Part shown: one piece after another, positions 33,882 to 43,242 of the stretch | How positions within the stretch are numbered: position 1 is the stretch's first letter | How the letters are laid out: each line of letters opens with the position of its first letter | Assembly (NCBI GenBank): GCA_030832185.1 | Contig: JAURJQ010000002.1 | Span: 1 to 64,000, forward strand | Length of the DNA: 64,000 nt | Source of the DNA: Chitinophagales bacterium | GTDB taxonomy: Bacteria; Bacteroidota; Bacteroidia; Chitinophagales; JADJOU01 | Direction: 5' to 3' | Notes under the pieces: generated by a model | Told to the model about the DNA's origin: nothing | The model's input: the letters and a program-made list of their open reading frames with translations, nothing else | Database searches by the model: none | Program-made: the position numbers and the translations under genes

Positions 33882-34051
33882 ATGCAAACAAGTTTAAATA
33901 GGCTATAAAATTATCATTATGAACAGAAATTCAAATGATTAGTTCTTTATTTATCCGTGCCTTAGATGAATATTAGCATTTTTAAACAAGAACTTACACC
34001 ATCAATTAAAGTAAGATAACAGCTCGTTAATTTTGGTATAATACCCTGCTA

Positions 34052-34092
34052 GAATTGGTATTGGTAATTTTTTTTGACCAATTTACCAATTC
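34052..34092. repeat. long imperfect inverted repeat upstream of the M16 peptidase gene
   Basis: GAATTGGTA (34052–34060) and TTGGT (34061–34065) pair with ACCAA (34077–34081) and TACCAATTC (34084–34092), leaving a two-base bulge and an 11-base AT-rich loop. It sits in the 330-base gap between two divergent genes (33855–34184), so it is not a terminator for either. Nothing else was recognised in the gap. Confidence 0.6.
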
Positions 34093-34184
34093 TTATACGT
34101 TACAATTTGGATTTTAATTCTATTTTTGCTTGTTAGACATATTTGTAAAACAAAATTTGCTCATATTAACTAAAACTACATAGA

Positions 34185-37070
34185 ATGAAATACATTTTTT
34201 TATCACTTATGATTATCACTACAAGCATGAATGCTCAGTTTACAGAAGTTCCCAATGACATGTTAAATGCTAAAATACATACTCTTAAGAATGGACTGAA
34301 GATTTATATGACTGTAAATAAGACAGAGCCTAAAATCCAAACATATATAGCTGTCAAAGCGGGGTCTAAATTTGATCCAAGTGACAATACCGGTCTAGCT
34401 CATTATCTTGAGCACCTAATGTTTAAAGGTACTCCGAACCTAGGCACCACCGATTGGGAAAGAGAAAAAGGTCTCCTAAGTCAAATCTCTGATTTATATG
34501 AAAAACACAAGGCAGAAAAAAATCCTGAAGTCAAAAAAGCTATATATAAGCAGATTGATAGTATGAGCTACGAAGCTTCTAAACTAGCTGTGCCAAACGA
34601 ATATGACAAGATTGTAACTTCTTTAGGAGCTCAGAACACCAATGCTTATACTAGTACTGATCAGACTGTCTACCAGAATATCATACCTAGCAACGAATTA
34701 GAAAAGTGGCTCAAGCTAGAGAGTGAGAGATTTAACCACCTTGTAATGCGTCTATTTCATACAGAATTAGAAGCGGTATATGAAGAGTTCAATATTAGTC
34801 AAGATAATGACGGAAGATGGGCTTATGCTAATCTATTGAAAGCTTTATTGCCCAATCATCCTTACGGCACACAAACTACCATAGGGGAGGGAGAACACTT
34901 GAAAAATCCTTCCATGATTAATATCAGAAAGTATTTTGAGAAATATTATGTGCCGAATAATGTCGCTATTTGTTTGTCGGGTGATTTGGATCCAGAAAAA
35001 ACGGTGGCCCTCATCGATAAATATTTCGGTGGATGGCAACCAAAGGATATCGAACCTTTCAAAATGGTGGAGCTACCTGCAATCACTAAACCTCTAACGA
35101 TTGAAAATTTTGGACCGCAAGAAGAATTTCTATACATAGGATATAGGATACCACCGCCGAGTGATAAGGAACAATTGAAAGCTTCGGTAATTGATATGAT
35201 CATGGCTAATGGTGTAGCTGGAATTATAGACTTGAATGTAGTACAAAAACAGAGAACATTATCGGCTAGTTCTTTTGTAAGCACTATGCACGATATCAGC
35301 GTCTATATGCTCAATGGCAAACCAAAGGAAGGTCAGACTTTAGAAGAAGTAAGAGATATACTTCTAGAGCAAGTGGAGAAGTTTAAAAAGGGAGAATTTG
35401 ACGAATGGTTAATTCAGGCCTCTATCAATGATTTAGAGCTTAAAACCATAAAAGGATACGAGAGTAATGCAGCCAGAGCCAATGCTTTTGTTAGTTCATT
35501 TACGGAAAATATTCCTTGGGAAAATTTTGTTTCGCAGATCAGCGATATGCGAAAATTTACTAAGAAGGATCTAATGGATTTCGCAAATAAATATTATAGA
35601 ACAGATAATTATGCAGTATCCTACAAGCGCAAAGGCGAATCAACTAATCCAAAGGTGGATAAGCCTCAGATAACACCAGTAGTAATGAATAGAGATAATA
35701 GCTCTAACTTTTATAAAGATATAACGAGTGCCAAAAGTCCAAATATAGAACCACTTTTTGTAGATTACAAAACAGCTATTAAAACCCAAAAGCTAAAAGG
35801 AGATATAGAATTCAGTTTTGTGAAAAATGACGAGAATAATTTTGCAAAATATTGTATTGTTTTGCCTTTTGGTAAAGACCATTCCAAATTGCTAGGATTA
35901 GCGACTTCATATTTAAATTTCTTAGGCACCAACACCTTGTCTAACGAGCAATTGAAAAAAGAACTTTATAAAAACGGATTAGAAATATCATCTAGTGTAC
36001 AGAGAGACAAAACCATTATCACTTTGGCAGGACTAGAGCAGAATATGAAAGCTGGCATCGCCCTTCTTTATGATAATCTTTCTACTACCAAAGTGGATGA
36101 AGTTGCATGGAAGAGCTTGATAGAAAATAATCTCAAAGAAAGAGGCAATGCAAAAATTAATAAAGGTGCTTGTTTTCAGGCTTTAGTTAATTATTCTAAA
36201 TATGGCCCTCAGAATCCTTTTAATACAGTCCTAACTAATGAGGAATTGAATGCTTTATTGCCTTCTCAGGCAGTCAATTACTTAAATAATCTAGTAAAAT
36301 TTCAGCATAACATATTTTATTATGGCAAGGATGAAAAGAATGCCTTAATGAATTTACCTCGTTCTTATAGTATGATGGATGCTAAGTATATAGCGCCACC
36401 TGCGAAGCTAGCCAGTTTTGAAATACTAGCAAATGACTATGACAAAGTTTTCCTTTACAACTATGCTAACATGGTACAAGCTCAAATAATGTTCTTACAT
36501 AAGTCTGAAGTATTTACTAAAGCTAATTTGCCTTTTTCTAATTTATATAATGATTTCTTCGGAAGTGGCTTGTCCTCCATCGTCTTTCAGGAGTTAAGAG
36601 AGCAGAAGGCATTAGCATACTCTGCATATTCATTTTACGCGCCTCCAAGTGTCAAAGGAGAGACCTTTTTCTTACAGTCTTTTATCGGTACTCAAGCAGA
36701 TAAAATGGCTACAGCTGCTAATGAGTTTAAAAAATTAAAAAGTAAAGCTCCAAATGTGGAAATTCAATTTAACAATGCGCGAGAAAGTGTTATTAAGCAA
36801 ATATCATCAGATAGAATTGTAAGAGACAATATATACTGGTCATTCTTGAATATGAAAAGATTGAATCTAGACTATGATTACAGAAAAGAAGTTCTAGAGT
36901 CCATAAAGAATGCTTCATTAGCAAATTTCTCAAAGGAGTTTGAATTGAAAATAGCCAATAAAGTATATACCACTGCAATTATGGGAGATAAATCAAAATT
37001 AAAGTTTGAAGACATAAAAAGTTTCGGACATATAGAGGAGATAGATGGTAAAGTATTATTTGGATTTTAA
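34185..37070 (+). CDS. M16 family metallopeptidase (pitrilysin/insulinase type)
   Basis: Exported two-half zinc peptidase of 961 residues. A signal peptide (about 1–17) precedes the inverted zinc motif HYLEH at 73–77; a third ligand Glu follows in ELEAVYEEFN about 120 residues later. The C-terminal half repeats the fold without the metal motif, as in single-chain M16 enzymes (FFGSGLSSIVFQELREQKAL). It is probably periplasmic and degrades peptides. The transketolase-like gene follows after nine bases. Confidence 0.92.
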   Translation: MKYIFLSLMIITTSMNAQFTEVPNDMLNAKIHTLKNGLKIYMTVNKTEPKIQTYIAVKAGSKFDPSDNTGLAHYLEHLMFKGTPNLGTTDWEREKGLLSQISDLYEKHKAEKNPEVKKAIYKQIDSMSYEASKLAVPNEYDKIVTSLGAQNTNAYTSTDQTVYQNIIPSNELEKWLKLESERFNHLVMRLFHTELEAVYEEFNISQDNDGRWAYANLLKALLPNHPYGTQTTIGEGEHLKNPSMINIRKYFEKYYVPNNVAICLSGDLDPEKTVALIDKYFGGWQPKDIEPFKMVELPAITKPLTIENFGPQEEFLYIGYRIPPPSDKEQLKASVIDMIMANGVAGIIDLNVVQKQRTLSASSFVSTMHDISVYMLNGKPKEGQTLEEVRDILLEQVEKFKKGEFDEWLIQASINDLELKTIKGYESNAARANAFVSSFTENIPWENFVSQISDMRKFTKKDLMDFANKYYRTDNYAVSYKRKGESTNPKVDKPQITPVVMNRDNSSNFYKDITSAKSPNIEPLFVDYKTAIKTQKLKGDIEFSFVKNDENNFAKYCIVLPFGKDHSKLLGLATSYLNFLGTNTLSNEQLKKELYKNGLEISSSVQRDKTIITLAGLEQNMKAGIALLYDNLSTTKVDEVAWKSLIENNLKERGNAKINKGACFQALVNYSKYGPQNPFNTVLTNEELNALLPSQAVNYLNNLVKFQHNIFYYGKDEKNALMNLPRSYSMMDAKYIAPPAKLASFEILANDYDKVFLYNYANMVQAQIMFLHKSEVFTKANLPFSNLYNDFFGSGLSSIVFQELREQKALAYSAYSFYAPPSVKGETFFLQSFIGTQADKMATAANEFKKLKSKAPNVEIQFNNARESVIKQISSDRIVRDNIYWSFLNMKRLNLDYDYRKEVLESIKNASLANFSKEFELKIANKVYTTAIMGDKSKLKFEDIKSFGHIEEIDGKVLFGF

Positions 37071-37079
37071 ACTGAACGT

Positions 37080-37943
37080 ATGCTAGGTGCAGATAAGAAA
37101 AATGAATTAGAGAAGATAGCTCTTAATGTAAGAGAGCACATTGTCAATATGAGTACACATGGAGGCTGCTTCACTGGAGCGTCCTTATCTTGTGCGGATA
37201 TTCTCGTATATTTATATCATGATTATCTCAATATCGGACCTCATAATTTTAAAGATCCAAATAGAGATTATCTTTTTTTATCCAAAGGTCATGATGTGCC
37301 AGCACTCTATGGTATGTTTGCAGAAAAAGGCTGGATGACAAGAGATCGACTAATTAATAATCACTTAAAATCTAATGATGACATCTACTGGCACCCAAAT
37401 AGGAATATAGATGGTATAGAATTCCATTCAGGTTCACTCGGTCATCTTCCATCTGTAGCTTTAGGTGTAGCCTATGATTGTAAAATGAAAAAGCAATCGA
37501 ATAAAATCATCTGTATAGTGGGAGATGGGGAATGCGATGAGGGCTCTGTATGGGAAGCCATGCTTGTAGCTAGTGCTAAAAAGATCAATAATTTGACTAT
37601 CGTAGTAGATAGAAATCACTTTCAGGCTAATTTGGCTACAGAAGATTTGATTCCATTGGAGCCTTTTGTCGATAAATTTATTGCATTTGGTGCTGAAGTG
37701 AGACGCATAGACGGTCATGATTTTGATGCACTCCATGATACTTTTTCAGCCTTGCCTTTTCATAGTGAGAAGCCAAGCGTCATTATCTGCGATACCATTC
37801 GAGGTAAGGGTCTTCCGTCTATAGAAGCTCGCGCGGACAGATGGTTCTGTAATTTTAATGACGATGAAATCGCTTCTTTATTAAAAGAATTACATGGAGA
37901 GGCTACGACAGAATTAGTCTCAGAGACATTAATCGTGCGATAG
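37080..37943 (+). CDS. transketolase, N-terminal (TPP-binding) subunit
   Basis: The 287 residues cover only the thiamine-diphosphate-binding half of transketolase. GDGECDEGSVWEAMLVASAKK holds the TPP/Mg motif GDG...N in its first residues, ending with INNLTIVVDRNHFQ; SKGHDVPALYGMFAEKG and GSLGHLPSVALGVAYD are also typical. The C-terminal subunit gene usually lies next to it in split systems; here tgt follows instead, so its partner must be elsewhere. The pair may act in pentose phosphate metabolism or in another ketol transfer. Confidence 0.88.
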   Translation: MLGADKKNELEKIALNVREHIVNMSTHGGCFTGASLSCADILVYLYHDYLNIGPHNFKDPNRDYLFLSKGHDVPALYGMFAEKGWMTRDRLINNHLKSNDDIYWHPNRNIDGIEFHSGSLGHLPSVALGVAYDCKMKKQSNKIICIVGDGECDEGSVWEAMLVASAKKINNLTIVVDRNHFQANLATEDLIPLEPFVDKFIAFGAEVRRIDGHDFDALHDTFSALPFHSEKPSVIICDTIRGKGLPSIEARADRWFCNFNDDEIASLLKELHGEATTELVSETLIVR

Positions 37944-37954
37944 TCTCGACGCCT

Positions 37955-39088
37955 ATGTCATTCTTTAAATTAGAAGGTTATACTATAGGTTCAAATGCTC
38001 GAGCAGGGCTTATTCAAACAGCTCATGGGGATATTCAGACGCCCATTTTTATGCCTGTTGGTACACAAGCAACTGTCAAGGCAGTGCATTTCTCAGAATT
38101 GAAGGAAGATATTCAAGCAGATATCATCCTAGGAAATACCTACCATCTTTATCTGAGACCTGGAATAGAGGTATTAAAAAATGCGGGTGGATTACAAAAA
38201 TTTACTGGATGGAATAAACCTATGCTAACGGATAGTGGAGGGTTTCAGGTATATTCTTTAGCGCATCGTCGTAAAATAACTGAAGAAGGAGTAAAGTTCG
38301 CATCTCATATTGATGGAAGCTACCATCTGTTCACTCCCGAAGGTGTTATAGACATTCAGCGTGCCATTGGGGCTGATATTATCATGGCTTTCGATGAATG
38401 CACTCCTTATCCATGTGACTATACTTATGCCAAAAATTCTCTTGGATTGACGCATAGGTGGCTAGATAGGTGCTTAGCTCATATGAAGAAGGGAGTAGGA
38501 AATTACGGATATGCTCAACATTTATTCCCAATAGTGCAGGGGAGTGTATATAAAGATCTCCGAGTAGAGTCTGCGAAATATATTACAGATAAGGGCGCCA
38601 CAGGTAATGCAATAGGTGGATTAGCAGTAGGCGAACCTGCTGAAGAAATGTATGCCATGATAGAGATTGTCAATGACATACTACCAGTTTCTGCACCACG
38701 TTATTTGATGGGTGTAGGTACTCCAGAGAATATCTTAGAGGCTATCGATAGAGGGATCGATATGTTCGACTGTGTGATGCCTACCCGAAATGCAAGACAT
38801 GGTTATTTATTTACTCATCAAGGCATTTTACATGCTAAGAGCAGGAAATGGGAATTCGATTTATCTGCTGTAGATAGTTTGTCATCGAACCCACTGATTC
38901 AATCTACATCGAAATCCTACCTAAGGCATTTATTCAAATGCGAAGAGCTTCTCGCTATGCAAATAGCGTCGATCAATAATTTGAGTTTTTATCTAGACCT
39001 CGTGCGCGAAGCTAGAGCACATATTCTAGCAGGTGATTATAAAATCTGGAAGGAGGAGAAGATAAGAGCAGTTATGTGTAAATTGTAA
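37955..39088 (+). CDS. tgt: tRNA-guanine transglycosylase with degenerate zinc site
   Basis: Exchanges guanine-34 for preQ1 in tRNAs with GUN anticodons. The 377-residue TIM barrel keeps the substrate and catalytic elements: LTDSGGFQVYSL with Asp93 as general base, GNAIGGLAVGE (218–227) and MFDCVMPTRNARHG with Asp272 as nucleophile. The C-terminal zinc site, CxCxxC plus His in bacterial Tgt, is absent. The four aligned positions are Ser310, Asn312, Ile315 and Asn341 (in ASINNLSFY). The surrounding fold (SYLRHLF, NNLSFYLDLV) is kept, so this is substitution, not deletion. Activity is likely but unproven. A queD gene lies 3 kb away. Confidence 0.9.
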   Translation: MSFFKLEGYTIGSNARAGLIQTAHGDIQTPIFMPVGTQATVKAVHFSELKEDIQADIILGNTYHLYLRPGIEVLKNAGGLQKFTGWNKPMLTDSGGFQVYSLAHRRKITEEGVKFASHIDGSYHLFTPEGVIDIQRAIGADIIMAFDECTPYPCDYTYAKNSLGLTHRWLDRCLAHMKKGVGNYGYAQHLFPIVQGSVYKDLRVESAKYITDKGATGNAIGGLAVGEPAEEMYAMIEIVNDILPVSAPRYLMGVGTPENILEAIDRGIDMFDCVMPTRNARHGYLFTHQGILHAKSRKWEFDLSAVDSLSSNPLIQSTSKSYLRHLFKCEELLAMQIASINNLSFYLDLVREARAHILAGDYKIWKEEKIRAVMCKL

Positions 39089-39229
39089 ATAGTAAAAAAA
39101 TATTAGAATTTATTTTTTCTATTCCTCTTTAATAATGGTCTCTTATTCTATTGAACCTTAGATATTATAGTAATTGTCAAATCATTTTTTGTCATTAAAT
39201 CAAAATCAGAGAATATGATTTTATTCCAC

Positions 39230-39237
39230 TAACTTTG
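39230..39237 (+). promoter_or_regulatory. -7 promoter element of the GH92 gene
   Basis: TAACTTTG matches TAnnTTTG, 35 bases before the start at 39273. The upstream ~140 bases are otherwise featureless. Confidence 0.5.
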
Positions 39238-39272
39238 ATTTTAGGTTTCAGTCGATATTTATTTTAACAATA

Positions 39273-42017
39273 ATGAAGCAAATTTTTTATCTAGTTATTT
39301 TATCTTTCAGTTCATTATATGGACAGAATCTTACGCAATATATCAATCCTTTTATAGGCACAGGTGGCCATGGACATACATTTCCGGGAGTCACATTGCC
39401 ATTTGCTATGGTGCAGCTTAGCCCAGACACACGCATAGATGGTAGCTGGGATGGGTGCAGTGGCTATCATTATTCAGATAATACTATTTATGGATTTAGT
39501 CATACGCATCTGAGTGGAACAGGTTGCAGTGATTATGGAGATATAGCTTTTATGCCCTATTTCGGTAAAGATGTTGACGATAATCTGCCTGTGGATAGCC
39601 TAATAGCAAGAGGAGTTAAGTTTTCTCATAAAAATGAGCAAGCTAAGGCGGGTTATTATTCTGTTCTATTGAATAATGGAGTTAAGGTAGAATTGACATC
39701 TACCCTTAGGGCTGGCATCCAAAAATATACATTTCCGCGCAAAGGTAAGGCGAAAGTCATTTTCAATTTGAAACATCGTGATGAACTGCTGCAAGGAAGC
39801 ATTCAAGAGCTAGATGTTATCACTTATAAAGGCATGCGAATAAGCAAAGCATGGGCGGAGAGACAAAAACTATACTATTTCTTTCATTTAGATAAATTGC
39901 CTACTTCTAATCAGGTGATGAAAGGTTTGAGAGGTGATGAGTATCTTATTCTGGAATTCGACGTGGAGAAGAATCAAGAATTACATATCAAAACTGCCAT
40001 ATCTGGTGTAGACGAGGAGGGTGCTCGACTCAATCTAGATAAGGAAATGCCTGATTTTGATTTTGAAAGATTTAAAATCAATGCAAATGCGATTTGGAAT
40101 AAAAAAATGAGTTTATTAAATGTATTCGGTGGCACCTCGACTGAGCGAACTAATTTTTATACAGCCTTGTATCATTGCATGATTCACCCTAGTATTTTTA
40201 ATGATGTGGACGGACGATATCGCGGTAGAGATGATGAAGTATATGATACTGAAAATGAGTTTGAGTACTACACCGTTTTCTCGCTATGGGATACCTATAG
40301 AGCCCTTCACCCTTTGCTTTCTTTTCTAGAAAGAAAAAAGACCAATGACTTTGTCGTTTCATTTATGAAGCAGTATGAGCAGGTGAAGAAACTCCCTGTA
40401 TGGGAATTATGGGGTAATGAGACCAATTGTATGATTGGCTATCATGCTGTCAGTGTGATGTGGGATACTTATAATAAAGGCATTGTATCGTTTCACGCAG
40501 GCGATGCGTTTAAAATGATGCTAGCCACAGGACGAGATACCACTAGTCCATCCATGAAATCCTATATTAAACATGGATATGTTAGAGCAGACGATGATGC
40601 GGAGAGTGTGAGTAAAACCTTAGAATATGCATATAATGATTGGTGTATAGCACAGATGGCTAAAAAACTCAATGCAGAGAACGCCATGGATGAATTCTCA
40701 AGGCGCTCTCGAAATTGGATTAACGTATTCGATCCTACCACCGGGTTTATGCGGCCTCGTCTGAACGGAACACTGTTGACTCCCTTTTCTCCCTATATGG
40801 TGGATAATCATTTTACAGAGGCAAATAGTTATCAATATAGTTTTTATGTGCCGCATGATTTAAATCATTTTAAGTCTGTATTGGGTGGAGAAGATGCTCT
40901 GGATAAAAAATTAGATCAATTATTTGCAGCTAAGTCGAAGACCGAAGGGAGGGAGCAAGCAGATATCACGGGTCTAATTGGTCAATATGCGCATGGAAAT
41001 GAACCAAGCCATCACATAGCATTCCTCTATAAAAATAAAACGAAACGAAACAGAATAGTCAAATTCATACGGGATAGTTTCTATAAAAATACACCAGATG
41101 GTCTCATAGGAAATGAAGATTGCGGCCAAATGAGTGCATGGTATGTATTAGCTAGTTTAGGCATGTATCCTGTCTGCCCGGGAGATAAGCGAATGGTATC
41201 GGTAGATGGCTTATTCGATAGCGTAAAGATCAAAGCGGATATTTGGACGATTACCCGGAAAAAACAGGACTCATTTGAATTTTATAATCTAAAAGGACAA
41301 GAGTTGGTGCTGCCAGAATATGAAATGGAATTACAGCGCCTACCATTTATATATCCATGTTCCAAGATTTTTAAAACTAAGCAATGGATAAAATTCGGAG
41401 GAGGAGATTCGATCGTATATCATTTAAACGGAGGAATAGCCAAAGGTTTCAAAGACTCTATTCTTATAGATACCAATGTACATATTGAGTTTTATGGTGT
41501 ATACAATGGTAAGAAAACGAAATCGGAATATGCTAGTTTTTACCGACTACCGAGTGACAGAACTATACAGATAAAGTCAAAGTATAAGGCGGAATACCAT
41601 GCAGGTGGAGATATGGCACTCATAGACGGTATACGTGGCACGGAAGTATGGAGAAAGGGCGATTGGCATGGATATCAGGGACAGGATTTTGAAGCGGTCA
41701 TCACGCTCAATGAAGAAAAAGAGATTAAGAAAGTGGTGACATCCTTTCTTCAAGATCAGAAACCTTGGATTTTCTTTCCTACGGATTATGTAATATCTAT
41801 TTCTAGTGATGGAAAGAATTTCACTGAGGTGGTGAAAGAAAAAATGAGTGTAGGAAAAGATGATGAGAAAGCGAGTACTAAATTATGGTCGCACCTCATA
41901 GGAAAACGTGCTAAGTATATTAAAGTTTGGGCAAAAAACTTTGGAAAGATTCCTGAATGGCATCCAGGTAAAGGGGGGGATGCCTATATTTTTATAGATG
42001 AGATAGAGGTGCAATAA
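39273..42017 (+). CDS. GH92 family glycosidase (alpha-mannosidase-like) with C-terminal discoidin-like domain
   Basis: Exported 914-residue enzyme with a signal peptide of about 18 residues. The GH92 N-terminal signature YINPFIGTGGHGHTFPG (23–39) with SGYHYSDNTIYGFSHTHLSG is clear. The catalytic-domain words WELWGNETNCMIG and GNEDCGQMSAWYVLASLG follow in order. The last ~150 residues (GGDMALIDGIRGTEVW and on) form an F5/8-type carbohydrate-binding domain. The family hydrolyses alpha-mannosides in a Ca-dependent way. There is no SusCD pair nearby, so it is not part of a recognisable utilisation locus. Confidence 0.93.
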   Translation: MKQIFYLVILSFSSLYGQNLTQYINPFIGTGGHGHTFPGVTLPFAMVQLSPDTRIDGSWDGCSGYHYSDNTIYGFSHTHLSGTGCSDYGDIAFMPYFGKDVDDNLPVDSLIARGVKFSHKNEQAKAGYYSVLLNNGVKVELTSTLRAGIQKYTFPRKGKAKVIFNLKHRDELLQGSIQELDVITYKGMRISKAWAERQKLYYFFHLDKLPTSNQVMKGLRGDEYLILEFDVEKNQELHIKTAISGVDEEGARLNLDKEMPDFDFERFKINANAIWNKKMSLLNVFGGTSTERTNFYTALYHCMIHPSIFNDVDGRYRGRDDEVYDTENEFEYYTVFSLWDTYRALHPLLSFLERKKTNDFVVSFMKQYEQVKKLPVWELWGNETNCMIGYHAVSVMWDTYNKGIVSFHAGDAFKMMLATGRDTTSPSMKSYIKHGYVRADDDAESVSKTLEYAYNDWCIAQMAKKLNAENAMDEFSRRSRNWINVFDPTTGFMRPRLNGTLLTPFSPYMVDNHFTEANSYQYSFYVPHDLNHFKSVLGGEDALDKKLDQLFAAKSKTEGREQADITGLIGQYAHGNEPSHHIAFLYKNKTKRNRIVKFIRDSFYKNTPDGLIGNEDCGQMSAWYVLASLGMYPVCPGDKRMVSVDGLFDSVKIKADIWTITRKKQDSFEFYNLKGQELVLPEYEMELQRLPFIYPCSKIFKTKQWIKFGGGDSIVYHLNGGIAKGFKDSILIDTNVHIEFYGVYNGKKTKSEYASFYRLPSDRTIQIKSKYKAEYHAGGDMALIDGIRGTEVWRKGDWHGYQGQDFEAVITLNEEKEIKKVVTSFLQDQKPWIFFPTDYVISISSDGKNFTEVVKEKMSVGKDDEKASTKLWSHLIGKRAKYIKVWAKNFGKIPEWHPGKGGDAYIFIDEIEVQ

Positions 42018-42119
42018 TATGTATTTCTTTTACGGTAGAGTATTCTAAAAAGAATCTAGATTACAGGCTTGTCGTTTGAGGTATCTAAAATGGCTGTGAT
42101 CTTAAAGGACTTTTTAATT

Positions 42120-42521
42120 TTAACCGAAATACTCCACGTATATATTTTCAGTTTCCTGTAACTTAATGCTATGTAATTCTCCTACAGGAATATGGGGCCT
42201 CAAAGTATTCCATATCCAGATAGCTAGATTTTCCGAGGAGGGTTGTAATCCGCCTAAATCTATATCGAGATTTAAATTTCTATGATCTAGCTTTTCGGTT
42301 ATGACTCCTTTGACTATTTTACTCAATAGTTGTGTGTTAATGATAAACCCAGTATTAGGATCTGGCTCACCTTTTACTGTTACCCATAGATCATAGTTGT
42401 GTCCATGCCAGTTTGCATTGGCACATTTGCCAAATTCTTTCTCATTTTGAGCATCAGACCATTGAAGGCAATTTAACTTATGGGCAGCATTAAAATGTTC
42501 TTTTCGCGTGATATAAACCAT
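42120..42521 (-). CDS. queD: 6-carboxytetrahydropterin synthase / 6-pyruvoyl-tetrahydropterin synthase
   Basis: Zinc enzyme of queuosine (preQ0) or pterin synthesis. The three zinc His are His14 (NAAHKLN), His39 and His41 (NWHGHNY); the catalytic Cys is Cys33 in GKCAN, and EKLDHRNLN supplies the Asp/His pair. At 133 residues the length is typical. It is a single gene. Its -7 box lies only five bases before the start codon, suggesting a leaderless or nearly leaderless message. Confidence 0.92.
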   Translation of the reverse strand: MVYITRKEHFNAAHKLNCLQWSDAQNEKEFGKCANANWHGHNYDLWVTVKGEPDPNTGFIINTQLLSKIVKGVITEKLDHRNLNLDIDLGGLQPSSENLAIWIWNTLRPHIPVGELHSIKLQETENIYVEYFG

Positions 42522-42525
42522 AGTG

Positions 42526-42533
42526 CAAAGATA
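42526..42533 (-). promoter_or_regulatory. -7 promoter element of queD
   Basis: Minus-strand TATCTTTG, a perfect TAnnTTTG box that ends five bases before the queD start codon. The 22-base palindrome at 42541–42562 lies in its -33/-7 spacer region. Confidence 0.6.
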
Positions 42534-42540
42534 AATGGAA

Positions 42541-42562
42541 AATTCAATTCGAGAATTGAATT
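42541..42562. promoter_or_regulatory. 22-base perfect palindrome, candidate operator
   Basis: AATTCAATTC-GA-GAATTGAATT is a perfect inverted repeat. It lies between divergent -7 boxes of queD (42526–42533) and of the rhomboid gene (42586–42593), a position suited to a repressor acting on both. Confidence 0.55.
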
Positions 42563-42585
42563 CGTAACACTCTAAAACAATTCGT

Positions 42586-42593
42586 TATTTTTG
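42586..42593 (+). promoter_or_regulatory. -7 promoter element of the rhomboid gene
   Basis: TATTTTTG matches TAnnTTTG, 22 bases before the ATG at 42616. Confidence 0.5.
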
Positions 42594-42615
42594 TCATATA
42601 TTCTTAATAATTTCT

Positions 42616-43227
42616 ATGGTTTTCCTTATTATTATTGTCACCTGTGTGCTTTCTTTTACTGGGTTTTCTGATAGCTCTTTTTTTGAAAAGTATCAGTTTA
42701 ATCCATATAAGATATCAAGGAATAATTAGTATATACGCTGGATAAGCGGAGGGTTTTTGCATGCTGATCAAATGCACTTATTTTTCAATATGCTAACTTT
42801 GTATTTTACAGCCGATTTTTTAGAGACAATGTTTAAGCCATGGGAAATCATAGTCTTCTATGTGTCGGCGATTGCGGTAGCTAGTATTCCTGATTTTATT
42901 AAGAATAAGAATAACCCATATTATGCAGCTATAGGAGCCAGTGGGGCCGTATCCGCAGCTTTATTTTCTTTATTATTATTCAATCCGTGGGGCATAGTCT
43001 ATGTATTCATGATTATTCCTCTGCCTTTTATTTTATTTTCTATTCTTTACCTATATTACTCGTATTATATGTCCAAGAAAAACTATGACAATATTGGTCA
43101 TTTAGCGCACCTTACAGGGGCTATTTTTGGCATAGTAGTAGTAGCAATTAAATTTCCAGGCAGTATCCCTAATTTTTTCGGATCGCTATTAAATCCGCCA
43201 TTATTGTCGCAGATGTTTGGATATTAA
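42616..43227 (+). pseudogene. rhomboid intramembrane serine protease interrupted by an in-frame TAG
   Basis: Read from the ATG at 42616, the frame encodes the normal rhomboid N-terminus (MVFLIIIVTCVLSFTGFSD, first helix) up to codon 37, meets TAG at 42727–42729, and continues in the same frame as YIRWISGGFLHADQMHLFFN. The rest is intact: GASGAVSAALFS has the catalytic Ser in a GxSG motif and NIGHLAHLTGAIFG has the catalytic His. One base change would restore about 203 codons. A shorter product could start at TTG 42757 but would lack helix 1. It is a recent pseudogene, a readthrough gene or a sequence error. Confidence 0.85.
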
Positions 43228-43242
43228 AAATTACTTGGTACT

